Source of the DNA: Telopea speciosissima
Lineage: Eukaryota; Streptophyta; Magnoliopsida; Proteales; Proteaceae
Assembly (NCBI RefSeq): GCF_018873765.1
Contig: NC_057923.1
Coordinates: forward strand, 61,845,915-61,909,914
Direction: 5' to 3'
Length of the DNA stretch: 64,000 nt
Shown: one piece after another, positions 1 to 12,616 of the stretch
Position numbering within the stretch: position 1 is the first letter of the stretch
How the letters are laid out: each line of letters starts with the position of its first letter
Notes under the pieces: model-generated
The model's input: the letters and a program-made list of their open reading frames with translations, nothing else
Databases searched by the model: none
What the model was told of the DNA's origin: nothing
Program-made: the position numbers and the translations under genes

Positions 1-357
1 TCTAACCCATGGGATTTTGAGGTTGTTTGATCATATGGGTAGGAAATTATGGAAACATTAAAAAAAAAAATATCTCACTTTTTTTATCGGTCTATGGAAT
101 GGTAAAGTTAGGGAAAAAGATTGCTCCCCACATGAGGACGCATTTTTTTGTGGATCCCAATCCTATAAGAGTTTCACCCCCGCTAAACAAAAAGGATTCC
201 GGATCAGCCAGCCACAAGCACCCACGCCCCATGGAGAGGTCAGATCTGTCCCCACCCATCCCCATGTGGGTAGCAGATCGGGAACTCAACAAAAAGGGCC
301 AAAGAGACTAACGATCTACACCAAACCAAATTGCTGAAATCTGTTAACTTTAAATAC

Positions 358-487
358 AAGGCTACGTTTGGAAGTCAATAAAAGAAAAGAAAATAAACTT
401 TTTATGTGTTTATCTCTCTCCTAAGATTAAAAATTTTAAATTTTTTTCTTTTTCTTTTCTTTTCTTGGCATCCAAACGTAGCCTTAG
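358..487. repeat. Small foldback repeat, about 130 bp
   Basis: The outer ends AAGGCTACGTTTGGAAG (near 359) and CATCCAAACGTAGCCTT (near 470) are inverted copies of each other. They flank an AT- and AAAG/TTTC-rich centre that is itself partly self-complementary. This is the structure of a short non-autonomous foldback or MITE. No clear target duplication could be read, so the superfamily is open. Confidence 0.55.
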
Positions 488-1850
488 GCTTTGCTTGGGA
501 ACCAAGAAAAGAAAAGAAAAGAAAAAATTCATACAAAATTGAATTTGAAAAAAAGAAAGAAAAAAGAAAGGATAATTAATCATTACTTCATTTTTGACTA
601 AAATCAAATCCAATGATTTAACCAGCCAAATCTATGCCCTATCAGTTTGAAAAAAGTGTAGACCATTGAATGGTTTCATAATCCATTGTTATCTGGCTTT
701 ATTCAGCCACCATCCACATCTATGGTGATTCATCTGGAATACAATATAAAGATGAGAAACACAGTTACACTTGTCCTGACAAACTTTTGCCATATCAGCT
801 AAAACTGCCCCTACCCATGACATGTGTCGGCAATCTTAAGCCTTCACAAACCTGGCTGTGACAAGCATTTCTTCTTTGGTTGAGTTGGGAGTTGTCAGCA
901 GATTAAGAGGGACAAGAGGTGGAGGAAGAAGATAAACATGTAACTTTATCTGCTTTGAATGAATCCCAGTGGATAAGCTTCCAATTCTTGAAAACTGAAC
1001 TGGTCCTAATATTTCTGACAAGGACAGAACCATCCTTAGCTTAACCTCTTCCATTCCTTGCTCTTGGGGCATGTCTACCTCTGCTAATGTCAGTTTCCAC
1101 TTTTCCCATATATTGCATAAATACTCCAAAAAACTCTCCTCCTCTCATTCTCAATCTCTCTGTCAAGCTTAATAATCATGTGATACAATTGTACAGAGAG
1201 AGTGGTTCATAATTTGAGATTCTCCAATGAAGCCAATCAGTAGGGGTAGCTTCAATAATATAAATTTTTGTTTCACTGACCTTTATTAGTTTCTGGTCCA
1301 CAGTTTTTTTATTTTTTATTTTACCCTTTCTCACATTAATTATTATGATTCAGATCAAGAAATTAGTATCTGGTCCACAGCATTTTTATTTTTAATTTTT
1401 CCCTTTTTCACATTAATTATTATGATTCAGATCAAGAAATTTCCAATCTTCTATCCTTATAATATATAGAAAAAAATTATTCCTTTCCACTATAAATATT
1501 TACAAAAGATCGTAGGATACACTTTGATTATAAATGGATGGCTCATTTTTAGCCACCATTCAATAGCATATTACTCTTGGTCAGTAGCAGATGCTGCCTC
1601 ACACACAAATCCCATGTCCTCAATAATTGTACCCTGATTATTGGTTTTGAGTCCTAGTTTGTGATTTAAGACTTGGGAGTTGGGACCTTTGAGCCTAATT
1701 CAACAGGTAGCTTTACACTTGCAGAAATTGGTTGAGTCATTTTGGTTAACAATTTAGACTGAATTATAGGCTTCAGAATTGTGATCAATTCTTATACCAT
1801 TGCAGTATTCATGTCAAATCTATGCCATATCAGATCTAAGGTGGTATGTA

Positions 1851-2630
1851 TGGCTTAGTCAATTGATACGATCTTCAAACCAAAGCCAACTTGGAATTTC
1901 TGAAACTAACTTAGAAGTTTTGAAACTAATCTGCATAGATTTACCTGAAAGACAAGGAAAGTACCACTTGGGGTTCAAAGATTGTACCTGACAAATGTTT
2001 AGTAACACAAATAAAAGAGAAAAGAGCAATCACTCATCATAAACATGAACAAACAGACGAATGCATTATTTAGTTAACCAGTGTAGATAACTAACAGTCA
2101 TACAAGTTATCTACAAACTACCGATCTTTGCCTCAAATGCAAGTATATTAGTCTCATTTGAATCTTAGATTTTTCTTGTTTCTTCTTCCTCTTCCCCCTC
2201 ACCTTCCTCATCTTCTCATTTGAAACTATTGTTGTAGTAAAAGAATTACAGATCTCAGGGGAGACTGGCTTAGTCAATTGATATGATCTTCTAACCAAAG
2301 CCAACTTGGAATTTCTGAAACTAACTAGAAGTTTTGAAACTAATCTGCATAGATTTACCTGAAAGACAAGGAAAATACCTCTTGGGGTTCAAAGATTGAA
2401 GCTGACAAATGTTTAGTAACACAAATAAAAGAGAAAAGATCAATCACTCATCATAAACATGAACAAAAAGAAGAATGCTTTATTTAATTAACCAGTGTAG
2501 ATAACTAATAGTCATACAAGTTATCTACAAAATAGCTATCTTTGCCTCAAATGCCAAGTATATTAGTCTCATTTGAATCTCAGATTTTCTTGTTTCTTCT
2601 TCCTCTTCCCCCTCATCTTCCTCCTCTATG
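1851..2630. repeat. Two-copy direct duplication, offset 415 bp
   Basis: Bases 1851-2214 and 2266-2630 are the same sequence with a few substitutions and small indels. Both begin TGGCTTAGTCAATTGATA and both end in the CTTCTTCCTCTTCCCCCTCA tract. A unique spacer of about 50 bp separates them. This is a local tandem duplication next to the 3' end of the DUF1685 gene. No open frame is preserved in both copies. Confidence 0.85.
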
Positions 2631-2832
2631 CCGCCCATTTCCATCAGTAGCCATGGCCATAGTCATCAGATACCCAGCCCCGGCCAGACCCCTGTAACAA
2701 AAGAATTGCAAGAATTTGCATCCTGCAGATACTGGCCTTGGCGATATCAAGTAGAGATTTCCCTCTATAAATAAAGCTTGGACATCAAGTTGCAGCTGAA
2801 AGAATATATATAGCCATTACATTCCATCACTG

Positions 2833-4218
2833 TCAGCTGCATAACTTAACTGTGCATGCCACTGCTTGAGCCCAAAACTTCAGCCTTGCTTTAACTTCAT
2901 CCGGATCATCACCTGCAATGGGAATTAAAAAAAAATTCAGTTAATATTTCAATAGCCAGATTTTAATTCTCCGTATCTATCAAGTTTCAAAAGAGATTGA
3001 ATCTCAGAAAGACAAGTCAAGATATCAGGAACTAAAAGAATTGACATAATTCTCAAAATAAGTTCATGGATTAAGGTTAAAAAAATTTGTATCTAGAGTA
3101 ATATACAAGTTAGATCGAAGTGTTATTGGATTCTTTGAGAATTACAACTTCAAATAAAGGGTAAAACATATGCAGGCACCCCTCATAAATAAAAAAGGAA
3201 ATTACTTCTCATTTTATTATATAAAACAGGGGGGATTACAATTTCCAATACCTTATAATGCAGATCTCTGCACATTAAAGAACTCAAAATTTCTAACACT
3301 ACTTATATGGGCATCAAATCAAAGAACCCAATGTGCCAATGTATTTACTAAATTATCCTATAAGACAAGATTATAACCTGACACACTCATCAGAGCTTCA
3401 TCTAGATAGATCAGTTGATCCAGATTAATTCTGCAAAGAAACAAAACATCAATTTGCAAATCTTCTAGTTGTGAAAACAAAAAGAATCTATCGAAAAAAA
3501 AAAAAAAAAACCCTAACATAGTTGTTTATCAGATCAAACTCAAAACTAATTAGGGGAATCAATCTAGTCCACAAAATCCATTGATATCCAGTTAGACCAC
3601 AAACAAGATGAGGAATGCCCAAAAGTGTTTATTCAGAATTTAAAATCAAACTCGATTTAGTAGTATCACGTACACATTCAAAAACCCCAAGAAAAAAAAA
3701 TTCATAATTTTTAAGGATAGAATGAAAAGGAAGCAGCTTTGCATACCAGGGCTAGAGATCTTCCAGTTGGCAATCGGACCTGAAGAAGAAGAGCAGGTCT
3801 CAGAAGTAACTGAAGAAACCGTAGATGTCTCCAGAGACTTTTGTTGCTCATCCATAAACCTCTGACTCATGGAGTAACAAAGCTCCAGAGCAGGTAAGGT
3901 GTTGCAGAGCTCAGGGATTTCATCATAACTGAAACCAAACCCCAGATCCAAACAACCCTTCAACTCATCAAGATCATCATCAGTCAAGCTCTTCGTCCTT
4001 GAGAACCCATTTGATCCTCCTTGTTCTTGGTCCTCCTCATCACCTGCTTCAACATACCCTTCAAGAAAAAATTGGTTTTTCTTCTTTTTCTTAGACCAAG
4101 GATCTCTATCTCTGAACCCAGCTCGTGGGCTCCTCTCTTCTGCAACTTCTTCATCTGAGACAAAGCTATCATCCCAAATCGACGCCCTTGTTTCTGTATC
4201 AGACGAGAGGCTCTCCAT
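2833..4218 (-). CDS. DUF1685 family protein (two exons)
   Basis: A two-exon gene of 183 residues. Exon 1 is 4218-3747 and ends in phase 1 at CCTG|GTATGC. Exon 2 is 2912-2833, begins after TTGCAG, and ends in TGA at 2835-2833. The first half is acidic and lysine-rich with a KKKKK run near residue 44. The diagnostic DUF1685 block follows at about residues 78-118 (LTDDDLDELKGCLDLGFGF, then YDEIPELCNTLPALELCY). A serine-rich stretch with the conserved NWKISSPG comes next, and exon 2 supplies the typical tail DDPDEVKARLKFWAQAVACT. The ATG at 4218 is the first in frame and gives the usual N terminus of the family. DUF1685 proteins are plant-specific and have no established biochemical activity; no signal peptide or membrane segment is visible. 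The 835-bp intron contains no recognisable gene. Confidence 0.92.
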
Positions 4219-4316
4219 CTCTCGCTCTCTGTGCTGGCTGCTGAGTGTGCTATTGGGGACTTAAAGCCCTGTTTTTAAACTAGAGAAGAAGCCCTAGCCA
4301 ATGAATGGCGGTCATC

Positions 4317-4405
4317 ATGTATGTATAGGATGGATGTATGTATGTTATGTGTAAGATGGTATACATACATGGATGGATGATGGATGTGATGTGATAACAG
4401 CTGGG
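4317..4405. repeat. ATGT/GGAT-rich simple repeat
   Basis: A degenerate array of ATGT and GGATG units (for example TATGTATGTTATGTG) lies about 100 bp upstream of the DUF1685 start codon, on the promoter side. It is low-complexity sequence without further structure. Confidence 0.7.
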
Positions 4406-4744
4406 TTATGGGTGATAATGAGTGGAAATGACTTAACACGTGGAATTCTTTTTAAGAGCCGGTGGTGCATTAAATACGAAAGGATATGGGACCGAGCTAA
4501 GGGGGCCCCACCACGTTCTCTTCGATTTTGTTTCTGTTTGCAATCAAAATGACGATTTTACCCATGCTTTGATTTTATATGTTTTAAACGCTGTCCTAGT
4601 TTTTGGCAGCGAGGATAACCGAATCACCGTTGATTTTGCCCCTGATTACCTTGTAGCTTGTACTATTATATGTGTATGTAGTCGTCTTAGCTGGCAGTCC
4701 TAGTGATATGGAAATGTTGCATTTAAGAAATGATATAAAATATT

Positions 4745-4927
4745 GGGAGAGATTTCTTTGTGGGGGAGCGTAGGGGCACGCTCACATGGCAACCAATGAG
4801 AGCGTGTTGATATCTCGGGGTAGAAATTTCGTCTTTCATGGGGTTGGGACTTGGGTTGGTCAATTCGGACCCTATTGTGTCTGGGCGTGGCCTGCGCCCC
4901 CTCCCCCCACCCAGAAAACATTTTCCC
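4745..4927. mobile_element. Mutator-like MITE, copy A
   Basis: A 183-bp element beginning GGGAGAGATTTCTTTGTGGG and ending CCACCCAGAAAACATTTTCCC, so its termini are inverted repeats. It is flanked by a perfect 9-bp target duplication, TAAAATATT (4736-4744 and 4928-4936). A 9-bp duplication is the hallmark of Mutator-like transposases. The element has no coding capacity and must have been mobilised in trans. Confidence 0.88.
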
Positions 4928-4940
4928 TAAAATATTTTAT

Positions 4941-5077
4941 GGGAGAATGTTTTCTATATCGAAGGCATAGGCTGCGCCAGACATATAGGGGTGGGCGAAA
5001 TGGCCATCCTACCCCTCTGAATGGCAGGCCCATGTGTCTAGGTGCAGGTTGCGCTGCGGCACAGAGAACATCATCCC
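4941..5077. mobile_element. Mutator-like MITE, copy B, abutting copy A
   Basis: A 137-bp relative of copy A, running from GGGAGAATGTTTTCT to AGAGAACATCATCCC. It has its own perfect 9-bp duplication ATATTTTAT (4932-4940 and 5078-5086). Its left duplication overlaps the right duplication of copy A by five bases, so one element inserted directly into the flank of the other. The internal GGGCGAAATGGCC block is shared with other repeats in the window. Confidence 0.85.
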
Positions 5078-5086
5078 ATATTTTAT

Positions 5087-6114
5087 TTATGAGAGAAAGA
5101 ATTCTACCTAATCATGTGCGATTTACAACTCCAATGTCTAGAAACAAAACTGCATAAAATGATCGCAACACCCCTGGAAAGACAAAACTTGCTATGAACG
5201 CTACAATCATTTCATGTGACCAGAAATCTAGGCTAAGGAGGTCCACGCCCCACGCTCTCAGGAAGCTCTCTCTTGCCCTTTTTTACGTTGATGTTGGATT
5301 AATAATGTCTTTGGAGTGATAGAATGGTGGTGGGCCGTGATGGCTTGGCCATTGGTTTGGTGTTAATAGAATAGAATAAGTGCCACTTGGGTTATTGTTT
5401 AAAATTTAATTTTTGATTGAATGTCAGAACCATGTGTCTTTTTTAATAGTTTTAAAGCCTAAAAATAGGTAAATTTTTTTTGTTTTAATGGGAAAAACTA
5501 GTTGTCAAATGCATACTAAAATGGGCATTAAAGTGTTGTAACCAAGTTTTAGTTGTACAAGATACCCAAGATATGATTTCTTTTTTTTTTTGGGTAGAAT
5601 ACCCAAGATATGATTGATCAATATTAAAACCCAAGATATGATTAATCAATATAAAAACAGATATGTAGTTTCACAATTTTAAAATAAAGAATAAAAAACT
5701 ATGAATCTTTAACTTTAGAGGTTATAAGTGTAACTATACTTTTTCTTGTTATGTTATAAAATAAAACAATATAGTATTAGTTTGGGAATATTCTCTCACC
5801 ATCATCCTTCTCCACTTTGAAAACAGGGCCGAAACATGGGAAAGAGACAGGTGTGACTAGTTGGTGGTTGGCGGCCAATAGACAAGTGAATCAGCGGCTA
5901 AGGGCAGCTTGGGGAGGAGGGGGGGAGTTGGCTGTCCTCATGCATTGCTGGTTGGCTGGTATGACTCCGTCAATTGCTTACTATGGCTGCAAGTGCCGAT
6001 CACCACACGAGAGAGAGAGTCCCACAAGTTATAGCAAGATCCTTTCATAATTGTGTAGACTTGAGCTCATTCTTGGATCCAGATCATCTACTGTGCGTTG
6101 TCTCAATTGCGTCG
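5087..6114. other. Gene-free stretch
   Basis: AT-rich sequence with a run of A/T homopolymers near 5580-5770. No coding family, RNA gene or complete mobile element was recognised. Confidence 0.5.
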
Positions 6115-6224
6115 TGCTGCACAAACAGAGGGCCGTGCACAATGACCACCATTACCCCCACTTGAACAAGGCGCTCGGATAAGGGTAAGACGGTCATTGT
6201 GCGTGGCCCTGTGTCTGTGCAGCA
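6115..6224. repeat. Foldback repeat, 110 bp
   Basis: The left arm begins TGCTGCACAAACAGAGGGCC and continues through CACAATGACC. The right arm is its inverted copy with a few mismatches and ends CTGTGTCTGTGCAGCA. Together they could form a hairpin with arms of about 48 nt. The core CACAATGACC/GGTCATTGTG resembles the GGTCATTTCGCC cores of other repeats here, so it may belong to the same broad group of non-autonomous elements. Confidence 0.7.
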
Positions 6225-6340
6225 AGATAGTTGGGGCAGCCCGCGCAGTACAGGGATATGATCCCTCATTCTCACATGAGCTTAGCCTACTTCTCATTAT
6301 AGATTTCTTATCTTCCTATAAACCTTTCTATTTGTTAATA

Positions 6341-6480
6341 TTATTTCATGCATGCACGTGTAGTAGGAAATTAAGGTTTTATTGTACACGAATTTTATTT
6401 CTGTTTATTAGTATTATTTCATGCATGCATGCATAGTAACAAATTAAGGTTTCATTATACACGAATTTTCATATTTGTTT
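6341..6480. repeat. Tandem duplication of a 73-bp unit
   Basis: Two adjacent copies start at 6341 and 6414. Each runs TTATTTCATGCATGC, then AAATTAAGGTTT, then ACACGAATTTT. The second copy has one extra GCAT step. No coding potential is visible. Confidence 0.75.
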
Positions 6481-9400
6481 TAATTGTAACATCTTTTAAT
6501 GGTTTTCTTTGTTTAAATCATGTCATGGTAAGTTAGGATATCTTCATCTTATTTTTTTATCTCTTGTATATTAGTTAAGGTTTCGCATGCAAGGGCATTA
6601 AGATAATTTTAATCTATTTATGTAAATTCAAATTTTGTAGTATTTTTGTTATTTTTATTTGATGTTACACTCTATTTCTGAGCATTTATATCTTCATGAT
6701 ACAATTTTGATTTAATAAATCTATCTTTGTTCCATTTATTGATGACATATTGATAGTGACATAATAGTCATTAATTTTCAATGGCTCCATTCCACCAGCT
6801 CTTTCCCCACTCCTATATATATGTATCTTTTGGCTTGTAACACAAAAGAAGAATTTGACTTCAATGTAACATCTTGTTATGAGTGAGTCCCCTCTTAAGT
6901 TTAGGGAGTTCTTATTTGAATTTTAGGTCCTTGTGTGGTTGTGTGAGTTCTCAAGTGATCTCAGAGTTAAGTGGTCCTATTTGACCCTTGAGTTAAGCGA
7001 TCTTCTCTGACCCTTTGTTATCTTGTACTTCATTTCTCATTATGGCAATAAAAATTCTTTTACATTTTCAAGTTTGTTTTTGAGTTGCACATATTTCATG
7101 TTAATTTTATGCTTACAGTAAAATTTTTGGAATTGACTACATCTATGTACTAACGTCCTTGTTCGTAATATACTATTTAGATGATAATGGTAGTTTAACA
7201 TAGGTTTAAGGCATTTTTTTATTATTTTCATGTATACTAATCTTTGTATTGTACATGTAGCTGGATAGAGATAACGTATTTTTACATCTCATTTTTCGGC
7301 TGGATATAGGTAAAATGTTCATATTCCTCCCTTTTTCTTTTGTGTACTATTCTTTTGTCAAACAGAACATAATGCATTTCAATAGCATTCCTAATGGATT
7401 GAGTCCGATTTAACTGGGTGGACCAAGGTGCAATACCTTTTGTTCGTAACTTGGCACGAGTCCGATCTTTGGTCAGATCAGTTCGGGTGAACATAATTTT
7501 ATTTGTTGATCCGAGACCCTAATCTAAGTATCGATTCTATGTCATTGAGTCCAGGCCTTTTCAACTTACTGTTCTCACATGAGATGAAAAAGAATGAAAG
7601 TAGTTGGGATGTCATAATGGAGGAGAACGAGTTGTGCAAGATGATGATGGGGGAAATCACATGCTATCTCTCTCTCTCAAACATGCTGGAAGATTCAAAA
7701 ACCCAAATAGTTCCATCAAACACCGTTTAACAAACACAATCACCTCCACATCTAACTACTATCTAAGTGATCCAACGTGTCAAAACTCCAATTATATGCA
7801 ATCAAGTTAGGTAAGTTTACATCACGATTTCGTTCAGTTTATAGTTGGTTTTGTTGGTTCCAAACCGACAGTTTGTTGGTTCAAAATTGAACCAAACCAA
7901 TGTTTCATAGCTCTAAACCAAAACCAAAATCAAAATCAGAATGATTATTTATGTTTCAATTCTGTCCAATTTTAAATAGTTGCTTCAATTTGATTTTAAT
8001 CAATCAATTTTAATTTAGTTTCTAAGTTACCATTCCAAATTAACAGAGTCACTCTCATGCCAAGCCTAAAGTGCACAAGAGGAAGTGCATCATGATTTTT
8101 ATATGACAAACCCACATGGTCAAGAAGAAGAGTTAGTTCAAAGAGAGTCAAAGCGGAGAGAGAGAGAATCAAAGATGTCGTGTACTATAATTTGTAAATC
8201 AGTTTTATTTTAATCATATTCTAAAAAAAAAATCTTAAAAGACAATTATACAACCATCATTGCAAAAATTCCAATTTTCTTTTTGAGGTTGATTTCGCTT
8301 CCCTTCCCTTCCTTTGCAAGAAGACGGAACTTTGTACATTTCTCTTGGGTTGAAAGGTCAAATTTTGTTGCCCATGATTGCCATTAGAGCTTCCGTCTCA
8401 TTTGTCAAATTTGAGAGAATAAAAATCAAGTAAATGAAGTGACAACAAAGCATTTCAAAGTCTCATAAAATTTAAAAGGGGAAGAGACACTAATCGGTCT
8501 TGTAACTCATACACTAGTGTGGGGGACCAATAAGAATGCGTGTAGAAGCATTTACCTGAATGAGATTTTTAAGTTCATCACAAGTTAAATAATAATTTTG
8601 CACAGTTTTGTATCTAGATGCATGAATCTCGTGATTGTTTAGCATTCTTTTACCTAGTTATAATAAGGCACTTCTACTTATTTTGGATGATCATCGAGAT
8701 GGAAAAGGATATTCTATTGTGCATATCGCATAGAACCCATACTTATCGTCAAGAATACCTCCTACATATTTGGGATGATCACTTAGATTGTAAAGGATAT
8801 TCTATAGTATAGAACCCAAATTTATAGTCAGGTATATAGTGCTAAAAGGAATATTCTTAAAAGGTTCAAAAGGTCAAAGTTGTAATTTTATGCTCTTCGA
8901 TGCCTCGGTGTACGGCATGATTTTATTGCATGGTATCAGATTGGATATCCCATATCCATCCTTGCAAAATTGATACGATATCCACACAGATTGAAACCGA
9001 TATATATGATACGTATTGCCTGATACATGCGATATCAATACCTCAAACCATATCGCAGGGCCATGCCACAGGCAGCGTTTTTTTCATTTTTTTTTCCGGT
9101 TCAGAAAATTTAACCAAACGAGTGGGTGAGCCAGCCGAGTCCAGCTGGCACGACTTTGGCAGAGGGTTGGTCATCATCTAACCATCCCACAGACCTGGCA
9201 TCGCTTTCGGAGATATGACATCATCATGGATGCATGCCATTGCCATTCATAATGCAAAATAATGCCTTGGCCATGCATGCATGTATGTAATACATGACTG
9301 CAAAGGAATCGGTATCAGATGCCATGATTCATGACTCATGAGAGCATGAGACGAGGAGAGCCTACTTGGTGACTCTTCTGCTGGAATTGGCTTTCCGAGA

Positions 9401-10331
9401 AGACAAACATAGCCCTAACCCATGTGGCCTATCTTTATCGGCCCAATAATTTCATGAGAAACTCCAGTCAGCATTTGGTGAGCGAAATTAATACGGCAGA
9501 GAAAAAAAAAATGTTGCACTTGACCTAAATATCTAGAATGTTCTATCTCGTTCATATGAACACAAAAACTAATCATATGGTTAATAGAATTATTAATTTA
9601 GACTGATCAGTGGACAATGATTTAGTAGGTGAGCTCTATTCCCTTGTTTGAAAATATATTTATCTTAAAGGGAAAAAGCTGGGTACGCTGCGCTGATAGG
9701 TGCCCTTGCATGTTTCATCCTCTCACTTCCTCTTTTAGAAAAAGATCCATTTATCTTTTCGTGTCCAATCTTGTGAATGGTGTATGTTGCTAATGTATCA
9801 AAAGCTGACGATATGTAGTTTTTGTGTTTATCAATATTAAAAAAAATGTTGCATTGGATCACTTGGTGTGTGGGTTTAGTCCCACATCAGATGTGTGAGT
9901 GTGGTGTGTATTGTGTATATCTGTTATTACATGATCCCAACAGTTGATTAACCTTTTATATATAAAAAAAGGGGAAGTGTTCATACACGGTTGTGTAAGC
10001 ATGTACAGTCGTGTCCCCTCTCACAAAGAGTTAGAAAAATCATAAACCCTCACCTATTAATTAATGTCTAGAAACTCCCACCCTCTCACATGTAAGCCGT
10101 GTATGAAAATTTTCCCCATAAAAAACAAACCTTCTCATATCTTAAACGGTAATGCTTTATGGATCTTTTCCATTCAGAGGCTCAAGCTAGGCCTAACATG
10201 GGGGTATAAAGGCCTCATTGTCTGGCTAGGTGAGGTTCACTCTTGGTGCCTAAGGCTTACATCCTGGCATATTAGAAATATGGGCTAGGATGGTTCATCA
10301 GTCAAACATTGTTTCTTGGATAATATATTAT
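6481..10331. other. Gene-free AT-rich region
   Basis: No supported gene in 3.8 kb. Fragments of dispersed repeats are visible: GATATC-rich sequence near 8940-9060, and a block near 9880-9900 containing TTTAGTCCCACATCAG, which resembles the start of the Copia LTR at 56030 and may be an old LTR piece. Confidence 0.45.
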
Positions 10332-10492
10332 GGGAAGCAGTTCTCTGTGGGGGAGCTCAGGGGCCACGTGCACATGACAGCCAATGAGAGCATGCGCTTA
10401 TGCATCTCCGGGGCGGGGCAATCATTTTGCCCCCACTGTGTTTGGGTGTGACCTGCATTCCCCCCCCCCCCCCGCAAAGAGAACATTTTCCC
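10332..10492. mobile_element. Mutator-like MITE, copy C
   Basis: A 161-bp member of the same family as copies A and B. It starts GGGAAGCAGTTCTCTGTGGG and ends GCAAAGAGAACATTTTCCC, with an internal poly-C run. A perfect 9-bp duplication ATATATTAT flanks it (10323-10331 and 10493-10501). Confidence 0.88.
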
Positions 10493-10841
10493 ATATATTA
10501 TCTGGCATGAATTTCCGAAGCTTGTCTTGAGAGTCACCCCTTTTTGAGGCATACGGTGTTGGAAATGTGTCCATCAAACTCGAATACTTAGAACTAATTT
10601 GGTATTATTCCAATTTCAATTGCATGGGTGATTCCTATTTTGGATATTAGTTGATTTGATTTTTACACTTTCTTTTAGTGAAATAGAAAACAAATGTGAT
10701 AGAAATTCTGAAATATGAGGAGATATTTCAATTTGAAAATAAAATTAATTTCACTCTTGCTGTTTAATGAGCACATGGTTAATTTTTATTTTATTTTTGG
10801 TAAAAAGCACATGGTTAATTTGATGGGCAAGGTAGTATTTC

Positions 10842-11702
10842 TTATTAAAAATAAAACGCTATCCTTCTTCTTTTGTTAATGGTCTCACCACCACCATGGC
10901 TCCCCCACCACCTCCCCGCTACCACCACTACCCTTTCTCAAAGAAATATAGAGAATTATTTTTAGAAATTGATCTACCAATTACCAAATGGATTTCTCAT
11001 TCTTGAAATATGATGCAACCAAAACAATTTTAAATTCTTAACCAAAAGTTTATTTGTTGACTATTTCATGAAATCAATTTGAGATAGAATTAGAAGTCAA
11101 TCCAATTATGACATTAAATTAAATTGTTAAATTTATTTAACTAATTAACATGATTTATTATTGAGCCCAGGAAGCCTATAGGTTTTTTAACCTAAAACTG
11201 TTCACGAAGAGGGATGCAATTGACAACCTGTTTATATGGTCGTCACATTGTGTGTACCTAAGAATGGTGATTCCTATAATTTTTTATTAAAAATAAACAC
11301 TACCCTTCTTCTTGTGTTAATAGTCTCATCACCACCATGCCTCTGCCATCACCACCACCCTCTCCCAAAGAAATATAAAGAATTATTTTCGTAAATTGAT
11401 CTACCAATTACCAAAGGATTTCTTATTCTTGAAATATGATGTAACCAAAACAATTTCAAATTCTTGACCAAAAGTCTATTTGTTGACTATTTCATGAAAT
11501 CAATTTGAAATAGAAATAGAAGTCAATCCAAATATGATCTTAAATTAAATTGTTAAATTTATTTAACTAATTAACAAGATTTATTATTGAGCCTAGGTAG
11601 TCTATAGGTTTTTTAATCCTAAAACTATTCACAACGAGGGATGCAATTGACACCCCGTTTATATGGTCGTCACATCGCGTGTACCTAGGAATGGTGATTC
11701 TG
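10842..11702. repeat. 441-bp tandem direct duplication
   Basis: Copy 1 (10842-11282) and copy 2 (11283-about 11702) begin TTATTAAAAATAAA and run in parallel through a CACCACCACCATG block, the AAAGAAATATA block, ATTTCATGAAATCAATTTGA, and the shared tail GTGTACCTA. They differ by scattered substitutions. An inverted, diverged copy of part of this unit lies at about 63545-63900. It is non-coding and is probably part of an unclassified dispersed element. Confidence 0.8.
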
Positions 11703-12616
11703 GGGCACATGTGCATAAGTGTACGCATTGTGTGTGCATTGAACTGGAACATTCGAGAATTTCTCATGTGGTCATTTTAATTGAAATGAAATCCTTGCAA
11801 GTTGTGTACGTTCGGTCCCTTGACCTGAGGGATCTTTATCTATGTGATTTTGCACTGTGTGTTTTGGTGCACCAATAGTTGATATCTTCATGACTATATA
11901 TCAGTACACTGGATTCACAGTATTTGGCCATAAGACATTCCCAACGTGGAATTCACTGTCCTAATTGGTTGAATATTGAAAAAAGAGAATATCTGTAATA
12001 GATTGGACATAAATTCGAAGTTGGTGATATTTTTGGTACAATGTTTCAAAATGCTTTAAAAGTTAATATAATTAATTATTATTTATATTGACAAACATTT
12101 TGAAAATTGTTTTCTCGATCAAATCAGAATTATAGAATCTTTGTAATAGCATTTCCAGTGTACTGGGGTCTTGACAACAATTTTACACATGCTCTATAAT
12201 GAACCATGCGATATTGTACAGAGGGAAACTGATCCGTAATTAAGTACTTAAATTGGGTTTTATTAGTTGTACCTACTTGGCAGCATATGTGTTGCCAGGG
12301 AATATGGTGTTGGACTGACACATGGTGCGCTAGGTGGAATCCCAATGGGATCCTACTCCTTTCTTATTAGTCCTACCCATATATGTAGCACCTTTTATTA
12401 TTGGCCATAGACCATTTTTTTATGGTCATTGGATGAGATTCTTTATGTGAGATGAGATCTCACATAAAGATAGAGGGAAATGTTAAGAAAAGGAATCTTT
12501 TCTTTGCATCTTGTGGGATTGAGAATCCTATTGCAATAAAATCACATCCTTTAAAGTGAAATATTTTGATTGGTTCCAATTTGGACACCATATCACAACA
12601 CTTGCCAAAAAAAGTT
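11703..12616. other. Gene-free stretch before the Pack-MULE
   Basis: AT-rich sequence without a recognisable gene, RNA or mobile-element boundary. It ends in an A-rich tract that forms the left flank of the element beginning at 12617. Confidence 0.5.

Larger units (their letters stand above)
1..2832. other. Intergenic flank, no supported gene
   Basis: Apart from the repeats listed separately, I see no coding region with family support here. A 97-codon minus-strand frame at 836-1129 has protein-like composition but matches no family I recognise and shows no splice or promoter context. The stretch around 160-290 shares short motifs (a GGATCAGC-type block and a GGGGACAGATCT-type block) with 21420-21480, so part of it is a dispersed repeat. 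The region lies downstream of the minus-strand DUF1685 gene and probably includes its 3' untranslated sequence near 2650-2830. Confidence 0.5.

Noticed and set aside
836..1129. A 97-codon minus-strand frame with protein-like composition
   Set aside because: No recognised family, no splice sites or promoter; not enough to call a gene.
4786..5157. A 123-codon plus-strand frame
   Set aside because: It runs through two MITEs with inverted ends and 9-bp duplications, so it is not a gene.
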